Shown in pieces: positions 1 to 8,675 of a stretch of 64,000 bases of DNA. The DNA comes from Amylibacter sp. SFDW26 (GTDB taxonomy: Bacteria > Pseudomonadota > Alphaproteobacteria > Rhodobacterales > Rhodobacteraceae), in assembly GCF_009184395.1 (NCBI RefSeq), contig NZ_WEIC01000002.1, positions 310,001 to 374,000 of the forward strand, written 5' to 3'. The position numbers and the translations under genes are program-made. The stretch's first letter is position 1. Every line of letters starts with the position of its first letter. Below the pieces are notes generated by a model that saw only the letters and a program-made list of their open reading frames with translations, did not search any database and had not been told where the DNA came from.

Positions 1-274
1 CCACAACAGAACGCGCCATGTAATCAGGGAAAGTTTCAATCGGCACCCAATGGCGTTTCATTTCACCCAAGCGATACCATTCCGAAGCCATGTAATAATT
101 CACAGGCGGGTTCACAAATCGAAAGATAAACACAATAACGGCCGCCGCCGTGACGGCAATAATCAACAACTTTAACGCAAAGCGCAAAATACGCTTAAAA
201 CGATCCGTCGCCCAACCAATTGGACGAAATGACCGCTTCACAGGCGTCTTAGTATCGCTTTTGGATTTGCTCAC
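1..274 (-). CDS. mtgA: Monofunctional peptidoglycan transglycosylase, 5' part only
   Basis: The gene runs off the left edge, so only about 91 N-terminal residues are present. I start it at the GTG at 274, which has a GGGGAT ribosome-binding site about 6 bases upstream; an upstream ATG is closed by an immediate stop. The product has a basic cytoplasmic head, one membrane anchor at about residues 34-53, then the NYYM and HWVPIE...PDYMARSVV segment typical of the start of the GT51 domain of MtgA. The family polymerises lipid II into glycan strands at the periplasmic face of the inner membrane. The catalytic glutamate lies outside the window, so the assignment rests on the N-terminal pattern only. 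Confidence 0.75.
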   Translation of the reverse strand, partial: MSKSKSDTKTPVKRSFRPIGWATDRFKRILRFALKLLIIAVTAAAVIVFIFRFVNPPVNYYMASEWYRLGEMKRHWVPIETFPDYMARSVV

Positions 275-351
275 AATATCCCCAGAGTTTTTTACAGCAT
301 AAGGGGAATAGGGCGTGGATCAATAGGGTAGTAAATTAACTCTCAACCTAA

Positions 352-735
352 TCATTCCCAACGTGAAGGGTGTAGAAAAAAGCAAGCTCTTGTCGCTTGT
401 ATAAAAACAAATGCCAAGATTGCGATCCATAAAACACCAGCCAAATGACCTGTTTCTAAAATAACAAGTATGCTATTTATAGCTAAAATACCTAATAGCA
501 ATACTCCAGCTACACGCCAGCGTCTCCTTAATCCATAAACGCCCAAGGCAATGAGAACATAGTATAAAATTAATGTAATCAAATCTGGTGTGTAGAGTGG
601 TGTAAATGCGCTAGAGTTATAACCCATTGGGTATAAAGTATCTGCAAAACCAATACCTAACATTATTGCATAAGCAACCCCACCAATCATTCCATTACCA
701 ATAATATCTGGGCATTTTTCGCGTGTAATTCTCAT
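352..735 (-). CDS. Small multi-pass membrane protein, unknown function
   Basis: A 127-residue protein with four hydrophobic stretches (about residues 14-32, 51-69, 75-93 and 97-113), with an RRRWR cluster between the second and third. I recognise no family. It starts at ATG 735, with an AGAGG-like element further upstream than usual. It lies between the end of gltB and mtgA on the same strand, but a strong hairpin after gltB suggests separate transcription. The continuous hydrophobic pattern makes it more likely to be a real gene than a chance frame, but function is unknown. Confidence 0.55.
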   Translation of the reverse strand: MRITREKCPDIIGNGMIGGVAYAIMLGIGFADTLYPMGYNSSAFTPLYTPDLITLILYYVLIALGVYGLRRRWRVAGVLLLGILAINSILVILETGHLAGVLWIAILAFVFIQATRACFFLHPSRWE

Positions 736-819
736 AACATAAATACTCTAACCTCTAAAAATTCATTTATATTGTATGAGTACAGTTTTATCTATCAAGC
801 AGGTATCACTCTTAAACTT

Positions 820-851
820 AAAACCCACGTATTTATAGCTGCGTGGGTTTT
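820..851 (-). terminator. Intrinsic terminator after gltB
   Basis: A 10-bp perfect inverted repeat, AAAACCCACG and CGTGGGTTTT, surrounds a 12-base loop just beyond the gltB stop codon. The A/T ends of the stem supply the U-run on the minus strand. It would end the DUF4328-gltB transcript; it could work in both directions, but there is no convergent gene here. Confidence 0.7.
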
Positions 852-862
852 ACTCAATTTAT

Positions 863-3800
863 TTAAGCAGACTTTTTGCCGCTCTCCAAAGACAACGGAT
901 GCGGAATGCTTTTTAGCATTTCTTTTGGACAGATCTGAACAAAATTTGCACGTTCTTCATCCCAACGATGCAAAATCTCTTTTGCTTTCGGGCTGTCCGT
1001 TTCGGCAACATGCTCTTCAAGTAAGCCTTTCAACTGATCTTCCCAATGTGGGACAGTCACAGGGACCAATTCCAACGATTCAGGATTCACATAACGATCG
1101 AACTGTTTCTTTGGATCGTAAACATAGGCCATACCACCCGTCATACCCGCACCAAAGTTGGCACCAACATCACCAAGAATAACCGTCACACCGCCAGTCA
1201 TGTATTCACAACCGTTCGAGCCACAACCCTCGACCACAACTTGTGCACCAGAGTTCCGCACGCAGAACCGTTCACCTGCACGACCGTTGGCAAACAACTT
1301 ACCATCCGTCGCACCGTATAGAACTGTGTTACCGATAATTGTATTTTCAGCCGCAATCAGTGGGCTGCCTTTTGGTGGGCGTACAACGATCATACCGCCA
1401 GACAGGCCCTTACCAACATAGTCATTCGCATCACCAGACACTTCCAATTTCAAACCCGGAGGAGAGAAGGCGCCAAGCGACTGACCTGCAGACCCTGTCA
1501 GTTTCACTGTCAGATGGTCCTGCATCAGTTCATTGCGCATACCAAAGCGTTTCACGATATGGCTGGAAACACGTGTACCGATTGTACGGTGTGTGTTTTG
1601 CACCGCATAAGACAGCTGCATTTTTTCGCCGTCTTTAAAGAACGGTTCAGCATCTTTCAGGATTTCAGCATCCAATGTGTCAGGCACAGATTGACGGTCT
1701 TTGTCACGGTTATAAATAATCGCATCCGCTGCATCCACGCTGATTAGAAGTGGGTTCAAATCTAGATCATCAAGGTGCGCAGATCCACGGCTGACCTGAG
1801 CCAACATATCTGCACGGCCGATAACTTCGTCCATCGAACGCATACCCAAAGACGCCAGAATTTCACGCACTTCTTGCGCATAGAATGTGATCAGATTGAC
1901 CACTTTATCCGCGTTACCTGTGAACTTCTTACGCAGTTCTTCATCTTGAACACAGACACCAACAGGGCAAGTGTTAGATTGGCACTGACGCACCATGATA
2001 CAGCCCATCGCGATCAACGCAGCCGTACCGATACCATATTCCTCGGCACCCAACATTGCCGCCATCACAATGTCACGACCCGTACGCAAACCACCATCAG
2101 TCCGCAATGTTACGCGGTCACGCAGGTTGTTCATCGCCAACACTTGGTGTGCTTCACTCAGGCCCATTTCCCATGGCAAACCAGCGTATTTAATCGATGT
2201 CGCAGGGGACGCACCAGTGCCGCCGTTGTGACCAGAAATCAGGATCACATCCGCCATCGCTTTCGCAACACCAGCGGCAATCGTACCAACGCCAGAAGAG
2301 GATACCAGTTTCACTGTTACCTTCGCACGTGGATTGATTTGCTTAAGATCGTAAATCAACTGCGCCAAATCCTCGATCGAATAAATATCGTGGTGTGGCG
2401 GCGGTGAAATCAATGTCACGCCTTTGGTTGAATGACGCAATCGTGCAATCAAATCCGTGACCTTAATACCAGGCAACTGACCACCCTCACCAGGTTTCGC
2501 ACCTTGGGCAACTTTGATCTCTAGCTCTTCACATTGGTTCAAATATTCCGCTGTCACACCAAAACGGCCAGAGGCCACCTGCTTGATTTTCGCAGATGGA
2601 TTGTCACCATTTGGCTCTGGCACAAAGTGTGCTGGATCTTCGCCACCTTCACCACTGTCAGATTTCGCACCAATACGGTTCATCGCAACATTCAGTGTTT
2701 TATGCGCTTCAGGGCTCAACGCACCCAGCGACATACCCGGTGTCACGAAACGCTTACGGATCGATGTAATACTTTCCACCTCTTCAACAGGAATAGGTTT
2801 TGCCACAGGTTTGAAATCCATCAAGTCGCGTAACGCAATCGGTGGGTTCGCCTGCATCTTGGCAGAATACTGTTTCCATAATTCATAAGATGAACGGTCA
2901 CAGGCAGATTGCATGATATGCATATTCTGCGCTTGCCACGCATGTGTTTCACCCGAACGGCGCGCCTTATAGAAACCACCAATCGGTAGGACATCTTGAC
3001 CAGCTTTCCAGCCCAACGCGTGCACATTCACAACTTTGCGCTGGATACCGTGCAGACCAATACCTGAAATACGGCTCAGCATACCTGGGAAGAATTCCGC
3101 AACCATCGCACGGGACAGGCCAACTGCTTCAAAGTTCAAACCACCGCGATAGGCAGCGATCACAGAAATCCCCATCTTCGCCATGATTTTCAACAAGCCT
3201 TGATTGATCGCCTCTTTATAACGCGCAATTGCCACGTCTAAAGTCTGATCCAATAGGCCACGCTCAATACGGTCTGCCAAACTGTCCTGCGCCAAATACG
3301 CATTCACAGTCGTTGCACCCGCACCGACCAAAACGGCAAAGTAATGCGGATCAATACATTCCGCAGACTGCACATTGATCGAACAGAATGTGCGCAAGCC
3401 AATTGCGGTCAAACCAGAATGCACAGCAGACGTCGCCAAAATCATCGGCATCGGCACTTTATCTTCGTTCTGGCCTTTGTCTGTCAAAACAATGTGGCTG
3501 GAACCAGAGCGCACAGCATCTTCAGCTTCTGCTTTGATACGGTTCAGCGCAGCACGCAACGCACCCTCAGAAGAGCCATCAAATGTACAATCGATTGTGG
3601 AAACACCATCACCGAAATATTTAACAATGCTGTCAAAACGTGCATTCGATACAAACGGGCTTTCCAGTGACAAGATTTCAGTCTGTTCACTGCTTTCATC
3701 CAACACGTTACGCAAGTTACCAAAACGTGTGCGCAAAGACATCACACGATGTTCGCGCAAACTGTCGATCGGCGGGTTTGTCACCTGTGAAAACGCCTGA

Positions 3801-5389
3801 CGGAAGAAATGTGAAAGCGGGCGGTATTTATCCGACAAAACAGCAGACGGTGTATCATCACCCATCGATGCTAAAACCTCTTTTGCATCTTCAGCCATCG
3901 GGTGCAGGATCATTTCCAATTCTTCGATAGAATACCCAGCAGCGATCTGGCGTTTGCGTAATTCAGCGCCTGTAAACCCAGCTTCTTCTTTTGAACCAGC
4001 ATCGTTGTTTTCCAAATTCACAACGTTCTTAACCCATTTGCCAAACTCACGGCTTGCAGCCAATTCATTTTTCAACTCTTCGTCGTGCAACAAACGACCT
4101 TCGGCCATATCCACGGCCAACATTTGACCCGGGCCAAGTGCGCCTTTTTCCAACACAGTCATTTCATCAGTTGGCACCATGCCCACTTCGGAACCCGCAA
4201 TCAGCATGCCGTCACCAGTGATCACGTAACGCATCGGGCGCAGACCATTACGGTCAAGACCTGCACAAACCCAACGACCATCCGTCATTACCAATGCAGC
4301 GGGGCCATCCCATGGCTCCATCACAGCGCTACAATAGGAATACATATCGCGCCATTCTGGTTTCATTTCAGTAGAGTTTGAGCTTTCAGGCACCAACATA
4401 GTCTTTGCCATCGGTGCATTACGCCCAGCGCGTACCATAACCTCAAACACAGAATCCAATGCAGCAGAGTCAGATGACCCGCCTGCAATAATCGGTTTAA
4501 TATCTTCAGCACTGTCGCCAAAGTTTTTGGATGCCATGCGAATTTCATGGGACTTCATCCAGTTCACATTGCCCTTCAATGTGTTGATTTCACCATTGTG
4601 CGCCAACATGCGGAATGGCTGTGCCAACCACCATTGTGGGAATGTGTTTGTAGAATAACGCTGGTGATAAATCGCAAACGCAGATTCAAAACGCTCGTCC
4701 ATCAAGTCAGGATAGAATACCGCAACCTGCTCAGCCAACATCATGCCTTTATAGATGATGGAGCGACAAGACATCGAACATACATAGAAGTCATTCAGAT
4801 GCGATTCTTTAACAGCCTTTTCAATACGGCGACGGATTACATACAGCTCACGCTCAAATGTTTCCTCGTCAACGCCTTTAGCGTTTGAGATCAGAATTTG
4901 TTCGATCTCAGGGCGGGTCGCATCGGCTTTTTCACCCAAGCAAGAAACATCCACAGGAACATGACGCCAGCCGTAGATATAGTACCCCATGCGCAGAACT
5001 TCTGCTTCCACGATTGTACGGCACGCTTCTTGCGCACCAAAGTCTGTGCGCGGCAGGAATACCTGACCAACAGCAACCAATTCATCTGTGCGTGGTTTGT
5101 GACCTGTGCGTTCGATCTGATCGTAAAAGAATTTAACTGGGATCTGAACATGGATACCGGCACCATCACCAGTTTTACCATCCGCATCCACAGCACCACG
5201 GTGCCAAATTGCTTTTAGCGCGGCGATACCATTATCAACCACTTTGCGTGATTTTTTACCATCGATAGAAACAACCAGCCCCACACCACAAGAGCTGTGT
5301 TCGTCTTCTTCACGGTACATGCCATGCTCTGCCATATAGGCACGCTTGGCTTCTTGGCTTGCTTTCCAGCTGGCGTCAAATTTTGTCAT
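863..5389 (-). CDS. gltB: Glutamate synthase [NADPH] large chain
   Basis: The large subunit of glutamate synthase transfers the amide nitrogen of glutamine to 2-oxoglutarate in the cytoplasm, forming two glutamates. The start is ATG 5389, behind GGAGATGT; a longer reading frame runs 39 codons further upstream, but that stretch is Cys/His-rich and overlaps the neighbouring gene. From this start the protein is 1508 residues, the usual family size. A short propeptide precedes Cys34 (SSCGVG), the expected N-terminal nucleophile of the class II glutamine amidotransferase domain. The FMN-binding synthase domain, the cysteine cluster of the 3Fe-4S centre (CIMVRQCQSNTCPVGVC) and a C-terminal GXGXG beta-helix follow. 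Its ATG overlaps the stop of the upstream DUF4328-like gene as ATGA, so the two are probably translationally coupled; gltD lies just before that gene. Confidence 0.97.
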   Translation of the reverse strand: MTKFDASWKASQEAKRAYMAEHGMYREEDEHSSCGVGLVVSIDGKKSRKVVDNGIAALKAIWHRGAVDADGKTGDGAGIHVQIPVKFFYDQIERTGHKPRTDELVAVGQVFLPRTDFGAQEACRTIVEAEVLRMGYYIYGWRHVPVDVSCLGEKADATRPEIEQILISNAKGVDEETFERELYVIRRRIEKAVKESHLNDFYVCSMSCRSIIYKGMMLAEQVAVFYPDLMDERFESAFAIYHQRYSTNTFPQWWLAQPFRMLAHNGEINTLKGNVNWMKSHEIRMASKNFGDSAEDIKPIIAGGSSDSAALDSVFEVMVRAGRNAPMAKTMLVPESSNSTEMKPEWRDMYSYCSAVMEPWDGPAALVMTDGRWVCAGLDRNGLRPMRYVITGDGMLIAGSEVGMVPTDEMTVLEKGALGPGQMLAVDMAEGRLLHDEELKNELAASREFGKWVKNVVNLENNDAGSKEEAGFTGAELRKRQIAAGYSIEELEMILHPMAEDAKEVLASMGDDTPSAVLSDKYRPLSHFFRQAFSQVTNPPIDSLREHRVMSLRTRFGNLRNVLDESSEQTEILSLESPFVSNARFDSIVKYFGDGVSTIDCTFDGSSEGALRAALNRIKAEAEDAVRSGSSHIVLTDKGQNEDKVPMPMILATSAVHSGLTAIGLRTFCSINVQSAECIDPHYFAVLVGAGATTVNAYLAQDSLADRIERGLLDQTLDVAIARYKEAINQGLLKIMAKMGISVIAAYRGGLNFEAVGLSRAMVAEFFPGMLSRISGIGLHGIQRKVVNVHALGWKAGQDVLPIGGFYKARRSGETHAWQAQNMHIMQSACDRSSYELWKQYSAKMQANPPIALRDLMDFKPVAKPIPVEEVESITSIRKRFVTPGMSLGALSPEAHKTLNVAMNRIGAKSDSGEGGEDPAHFVPEPNGDNPSAKIKQVASGRFGVTAEYLNQCEELEIKVAQGAKPGEGGQLPGIKVTDLIARLRHSTKGVTLISPPPHHDIYSIEDLAQLIYDLKQINPRAKVTVKLVSSSGVGTIAAGVAKAMADVILISGHNGGTGASPATSIKYAGLPWEMGLSEAHQVLAMNNLRDRVTLRTDGGLRTGRDIVMAAMLGAEEYGIGTAALIAMGCIMVRQCQSNTCPVGVCVQDEELRKKFTGNADKVVNLITFYAQEVREILASLGMRSMDEVIGRADMLAQVSRGSAHLDDLDLNPLLISVDAADAIIYNRDKDRQSVPDTLDAEILKDAEPFFKDGEKMQLSYAVQNTHRTIGTRVSSHIVKRFGMRNELMQDHLTVKLTGSAGQSLGAFSPPGLKLEVSGDANDYVGKGLSGGMIVVRPPKGSPLIAAENTIIGNTVLYGATDGKLFANGRAGERFCVRNSGAQVVVEGCGSNGCEYMTGGVTVILGDVGANFGAGMTGGMAYVYDPKKQFDRYVNPESLELVPVTVPHWEDQLKGLLEEHVAETDSPKAKEILHRWDEERANFVQICPKEMLKSIPHPLSLESGKKSA

Positions 5390-6054
5390 TGTACATCTCC
5401 AGACACTTGAAGGTCGTTTTGTATTTCTACTTGTTTTGTTGTTATGCGATGAATAATCATGATGAAAATTATGTACGCTGGCACAGTGGTTGCAAAAATA
5501 ATCCAATCAAAAATTACAATGTCGCGTGTAATATCAAAATCTTCAGCCAAAGAGATCCGAAACGAGATATTTGATAAAATGTTATTCAAAACCCATGCTG
5601 CCCACCAAAACCAAAAAAGCATCGGAAGCCCGCGTGTTATATCACCATTAACATTAAACGTGCTATTCCATGTTTGTTTGATAGCAACATATGGCTTCCA
5701 CAAAGATAGAAGCGGAATGAAGTTCCATATTACAGCCCACTTTGGAGATACTCTTTCCTCTGATGGTTGCAAAATGCCTGCATTAAAGCTGCTTCTGTAA
5801 ATCCAAATCAGATTTAGAACCGCTGATGTTATAATAATAACTAAAAAACCAACGCCCAAAATTACACCCGCAAGATCAAATAAATCAATAAATTCATCTG
5901 ATATATCAATGTTTATTTCTGGATCTTGAAATGCTTCTACTAGCTTTAGATAAAATTCAGAATGAATATTGAGCGCTAACTCTAAGCACATGGCAAGCAG
6001 CAACAATCCGATACACCAGTTAGATAACTTATCTAAATTGTATTTTAAAATCAT
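5386..6054 (-). CDS. DUF4328-like membrane protein coupled to gltB
   Basis: A 222-residue integral membrane protein with about five hydrophobic segments (about residues 11-30, 65-87, 108-125, 145-165 and 180-205). The central segment, SPKWAVIWNFIPLLSLWKPY, followed by a Trp-rich segment (LFWFWWAAWVL), matches what I remember of the DUF4328 family, which has no known function. Codon use looks more A/T-rich than gltB. The gene sits between gltD and gltB, and its TGA stop overlaps the gltB ATG (ATGA). That links its translation to a nitrogen-assimilation enzyme, but no biochemical role can be read from the sequence. The family call is from memory of the motif, not from a search. Confidence 0.75.
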   Translation of the reverse strand: MILKYNLDKLSNWCIGLLLLAMCLELALNIHSEFYLKLVEAFQDPEINIDISDEFIDLFDLAGVILGVGFLVIIITSAVLNLIWIYRSSFNAGILQPSEERVSPKWAVIWNFIPLLSLWKPYVAIKQTWNSTFNVNGDITRGLPMLFWFWWAAWVLNNILSNISFRISLAEDFDITRDIVIFDWIIFATTVPAYIIFIMIIHRITTKQVEIQNDLQVSGDVQ

Positions 6055-6129
6055 AGCGACTCTTTCTTCGAAAAGGGCAGCCGTTCTGACTGATTAATCT
6101 TTATAGGTAAAAGGTTAACCTTTCGCGCG

Positions 6130-6168
6130 CCATACGCCTGCCATACGCTTTCCATACAGAAATCATAC
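6130..6168. repeat. Four CCATAC-type hexamers at exact 11-bp spacing
   Basis: CCATAC begins at 6130, 6141 and 6152, and TCATAC at 6163, an exact 11-base period in the 148-bp gap between gltD and the DUF4328-gltB pair. The bases between the hexamers differ, so this is a set of spaced half-sites rather than a simple tandem duplication. A helically phased protein-binding array upstream of the DUF4328-gltB pair is the natural guess; no such regulator is named here. Confidence 0.5.
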
Positions 6169-6202
6169 AGCGCATTTTGCGCCTTATTAAGAAGTGTTAA
6201 GA

Positions 6203-7639
6203 TCATTCCGCAGCCACCGAAGTTTTGGCATTCAGGTAATCCATAATGCTGTCAGCCGCATCGCGACCGTCACGGATCGCCCATACAACCAGTGATGCAC
6301 CACGTACAATATCACCTGCAGCAAACACACCATCCAATGATGTTTGTTTCGTCGTAAAATCAGCCAATACTGTGCCCCAACGCGTCACTTCCAACTCTGG
6401 TGTATCCCACAATGTTGGCAGGTCTTCTGGGCTGAAACCCAGCGCTTTGATCACAAGATCCGCGTCTTCTGTATAATCCGCACCTGGAATTTCTTCTGGT
6501 GATTGGCGACCTGATGCATCTGGTGCACCCAAACGCATTTTTGATACCACAACACCTGAAACATCACCTTCACCAGTGAAGCCTTTTGGCGCTGCAAGCC
6601 ATACAAATTCTACACCTTCTTCTTTGGCATTCGCTGTTTCACGCACAGAACCTGGCATGTTTGCCTCGTCACGGCGGTATAAGCATTTCACAGATTTCGC
6701 ACCTTGGCGCGTCGCTGTACGTACACAATCCATTGCCGTGTCACCACCACCGATGACCACAACGTTTTTACCTTCTGCGTTCAATTCACCGCTTTCGATC
6801 TCTGGCACTGTATCGCCAAAGTTCAAACGGTTAGACGCTGTCAGATAATCAATTGCTTTAACGATACCTTTGTTACCCGCACCCGGACCACCAAGATCAC
6901 GTGATGCATAAACACCCGTACCAATAAGGATTGCATCATGTTTCGCACGTACATCCGCAAAGCTGATATCTTCACCTATGTTCGTGTTCAGAACAAACTT
7001 CACACCACTTTCAGACAACAATTCATTGCGGCGCATCACTACGTCTTTTTCCAGTTTGAACCCTGGGATGCCATAAGTCAGCAAACCACCAGCGCGGTCA
7101 TAACGATCATAGATCGTGACTTGGATACCTTGGCGGCGCAGCATATCAGCCGCGGCCAAACCAGCAGGGCCCGCACCGATGATGCCAACACTTTCAACAC
7201 GTTCAGATGCTGGTTTAGCGGCTTTCACCCAACCGTTGTCCCAAGCTGTGTCCGTGATGTATTTCTCTACTGCACCGATTGTCACTGTACCGTGGCCAGC
7301 ATTTTCAATCACACAGTTGCCTTCGCACAGGCGATCTTGTGGACAGATACGACCACAGATTTCTGGAAATGTATTTGTCGCTTGGCTGACTTCATACGCT
7401 TCTTGCAAACGACCCTCGGCTGTTAGGCGCAACCAATCTGGGATGTTGTTGTGAAGCGGGCAGTGGGTTTGACAATATGGAACACCGCATTGCGAACAGC
7501 GTGATGCTTGTTCTGCAGCTTTTTCCGCAGCAAACTCTTGGTAAATCTCATCGTAATCATTTGTACGTAAGTTTGGGACACGCTTTTCAGGCATATCGCG
7601 CTCTACTTGCACAAATTTTAACATTTTGTTTTCAGCCAT
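6203..7639 (-). CDS. gltD: Glutamate synthase [NADPH] small chain
   Basis: The 478-residue small subunit oxidises NADPH through FAD and iron-sulfur clusters and passes electrons to GltB. The N-terminal cysteine set (CSQCGVPYCQTHCPLHNNIP, then CGRICPQDRLCEGNC) binds the 4Fe-4S clusters. GAGPAGLAAADMLRRQG at about residue 155 is the FAD dinucleotide fold, and VIGGGDTAMDCVRTA at about residue 295 is the NADPH fold. Length is normal. The start at ATG 7639 is followed by the usual MLKF lead-in. It is transcribed toward gltB with a 148-bp gap. The 232-bp divergent region before it, shared with uppP, holds a TATAAT box and two copies of a dyad. Confidence 0.97.
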   Translation of the reverse strand: MAENKMLKFVQVERDMPEKRVPNLRTNDYDEIYQEFAAEKAAEQASRCSQCGVPYCQTHCPLHNNIPDWLRLTAEGRLQEAYEVSQATNTFPEICGRICPQDRLCEGNCVIENAGHGTVTIGAVEKYITDTAWDNGWVKAAKPASERVESVGIIGAGPAGLAAADMLRRQGIQVTIYDRYDRAGGLLTYGIPGFKLEKDVVMRRNELLSESGVKFVLNTNIGEDISFADVRAKHDAILIGTGVYASRDLGGPGAGNKGIVKAIDYLTASNRLNFGDTVPEIESGELNAEGKNVVVIGGGDTAMDCVRTATRQGAKSVKCLYRRDEANMPGSVRETANAKEEGVEFVWLAAPKGFTGEGDVSGVVVSKMRLGAPDASGRQSPEEIPGADYTEDADLVIKALGFSPEDLPTLWDTPELEVTRWGTVLADFTTKQTSLDGVFAAGDIVRGASLVVWAIRDGRDAADSIMDYLNAKTSVAAE

Positions 7640-7685
7640 TTTAGGTACACCCTCGTGTTTACAGACAAAATTTCCAGAACTACCG

Positions 7686-7731
7686 ATTATACTCTACAGA
7701 AAAGGAATAAAAGTAAGTACTACTTACCTAT
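7686..7731 (-). promoter_or_regulatory. Candidate gltD promoter with dyad operator copy 1
   Basis: The minus strand carries TATAAT at 7686-7691, 47 bases before the gltD start codon. No good TTGACA box lies at normal spacing. Instead that place is covered by a 21-bp element (7711-7731) containing the dyad GTAAGTA-C-TACTTAC, with 7-bp arms at 7713-7727. The dyad centre falls about 40 bases upstream of the expected transcription start, so the element could be an operator or an activator site. An identical element occurs at 7785-7805. Confidence 0.5.
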
Positions 7732-7784
7732 TATATAGAAAGTTATGGATTTTGTGAAAATATCACACAGTGTCGCACAATTAT

Positions 7785-7805
7785 AAGTAAGTACTACTTA
7801 CCTAT
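7785..7805. promoter_or_regulatory. Dyad operator copy 2, upstream of uppP
   Basis: An exact second copy of the 21-bp element at 7711-7731, with dyad arms at 7787-7801. The centres are 74 bp apart, close to seven turns of DNA, so two bound dimers would face the same side. TATATAAG follows directly and could be the -10 region for uppP, which starts at 7872. No regulator gene lies next to it. Confidence 0.5.
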
Positions 7806-7871
7806 ATAAGGGATTCCCTTTTTAACAAGGCCTCAATAGGGTTGCGGCTAATATTATTATAGGCCCGAATC

Positions 7872-8675
7872 ATGTCATTACTTCATCTTTTCATCTTAGC
7901 CATCATTCAAGGTATTACAGAATTCCTTCCAGTATCTTCGTCAGGCCACCTTATCCTGCTCCCACAACTCACTGGCCTGCAAGATCAAGGGCAAGCCATT
8001 GATGTAGCTGTCCATGTAGGCACTTTAGGTGCTGTAATTCTGTATTTCTGGCAAGACGTCAAAAAAACCATCGGCGGTTGCGGTGATATTATACACGGTC
8101 ATTTTGGAACAGAGGGTGCCAAACTTGCCTTTATGTTGGTCGCCGCAACAATCCCCGTAATCATATTCGGCTTAATTCTAAAACTAACAGGATATGATGA
8201 TGCCTTACGATCCATCAAAGTGATCGGATGGGCCATGTTGATCTTTGGCATCGTTCTGTATTTCGCCGATCAAAAAGGCGCTCAAGATAAAACGACTGCA
8301 GATTGGAATTATTCAGACGCTATCAGGCTGGGGTTATGGCAGGCTGTTGCGCTGATTCCTGGAACATCTCGTTCAGGCATAACCATCACAGGCGCGCGGC
8401 AAATGGGATACAGCCGCGAAGATGGCGCACGCATTGCAATGTTGATGTCGATCCCAACTATCATTGCGTCGGGTGTTTTATTAGGGGCAGAAGTGATTTC
8501 AACTGCGGATGCACAGGTCGCAAGAGACGGTGCGATCGGTGCCATTTTTGCCTTTGTTTCAGCTTTGTTAGCATTGTCTCTTATGATGAAATTACTCAAA
8601 AGTGTAAGCTTCACACCTTATGTTATATACCGCGTATTCTTGGGTATCGTTCTGTTATGGATTGCTTACACTTAA
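7872..8675 (+). CDS. uppP: Undecaprenyl-diphosphatase (BacA type)
   Basis: UppP dephosphorylates undecaprenyl diphosphate in the inner membrane, recycling the lipid carrier for peptidoglycan and surface glycans. The 267-residue protein is hydrophobic throughout. It has both family signatures: ITEFLPVSSSGHLIL near residue 17 and PGTSRSGITI near residue 164, which build the active site. Length is normal. It is transcribed divergently from gltD. Its stop TAA is part of a TTAA shared with the stop of the convergent NDUFA9-like gene, so no terminator separates them. Confidence 0.96.
   Translation: MSLLHLFILAIIQGITEFLPVSSSGHLILLPQLTGLQDQGQAIDVAVHVGTLGAVILYFWQDVKKTIGGCGDIIHGHFGTEGAKLAFMLVAATIPVIIFGLILKLTGYDDALRSIKVIGWAMLIFGIVLYFADQKGAQDKTTADWNYSDAIRLGLWQAVALIPGTSRSGITITGARQMGYSREDGARIAMLMSIPTIIASGVLLGAEVISTADAQVARDGAIGAIFAFVSALLALSLMMKLLKSVSFTPYVIYRVFLGIVLLWIAYT

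Noticed and set aside
1775-2407. 210-codon open frame antisense to gltB
   Set aside because: Covers the conserved FMN-domain coding region of gltB in reverse; no family features.
5390-5506. 39-codon N-terminal extension of GltB
   Set aside because: It overlaps the upstream membrane gene, is rich in His, Cys and Asn, and has no good start site, while ATG 5389 has GGAGATGT and gives normal propeptide length.
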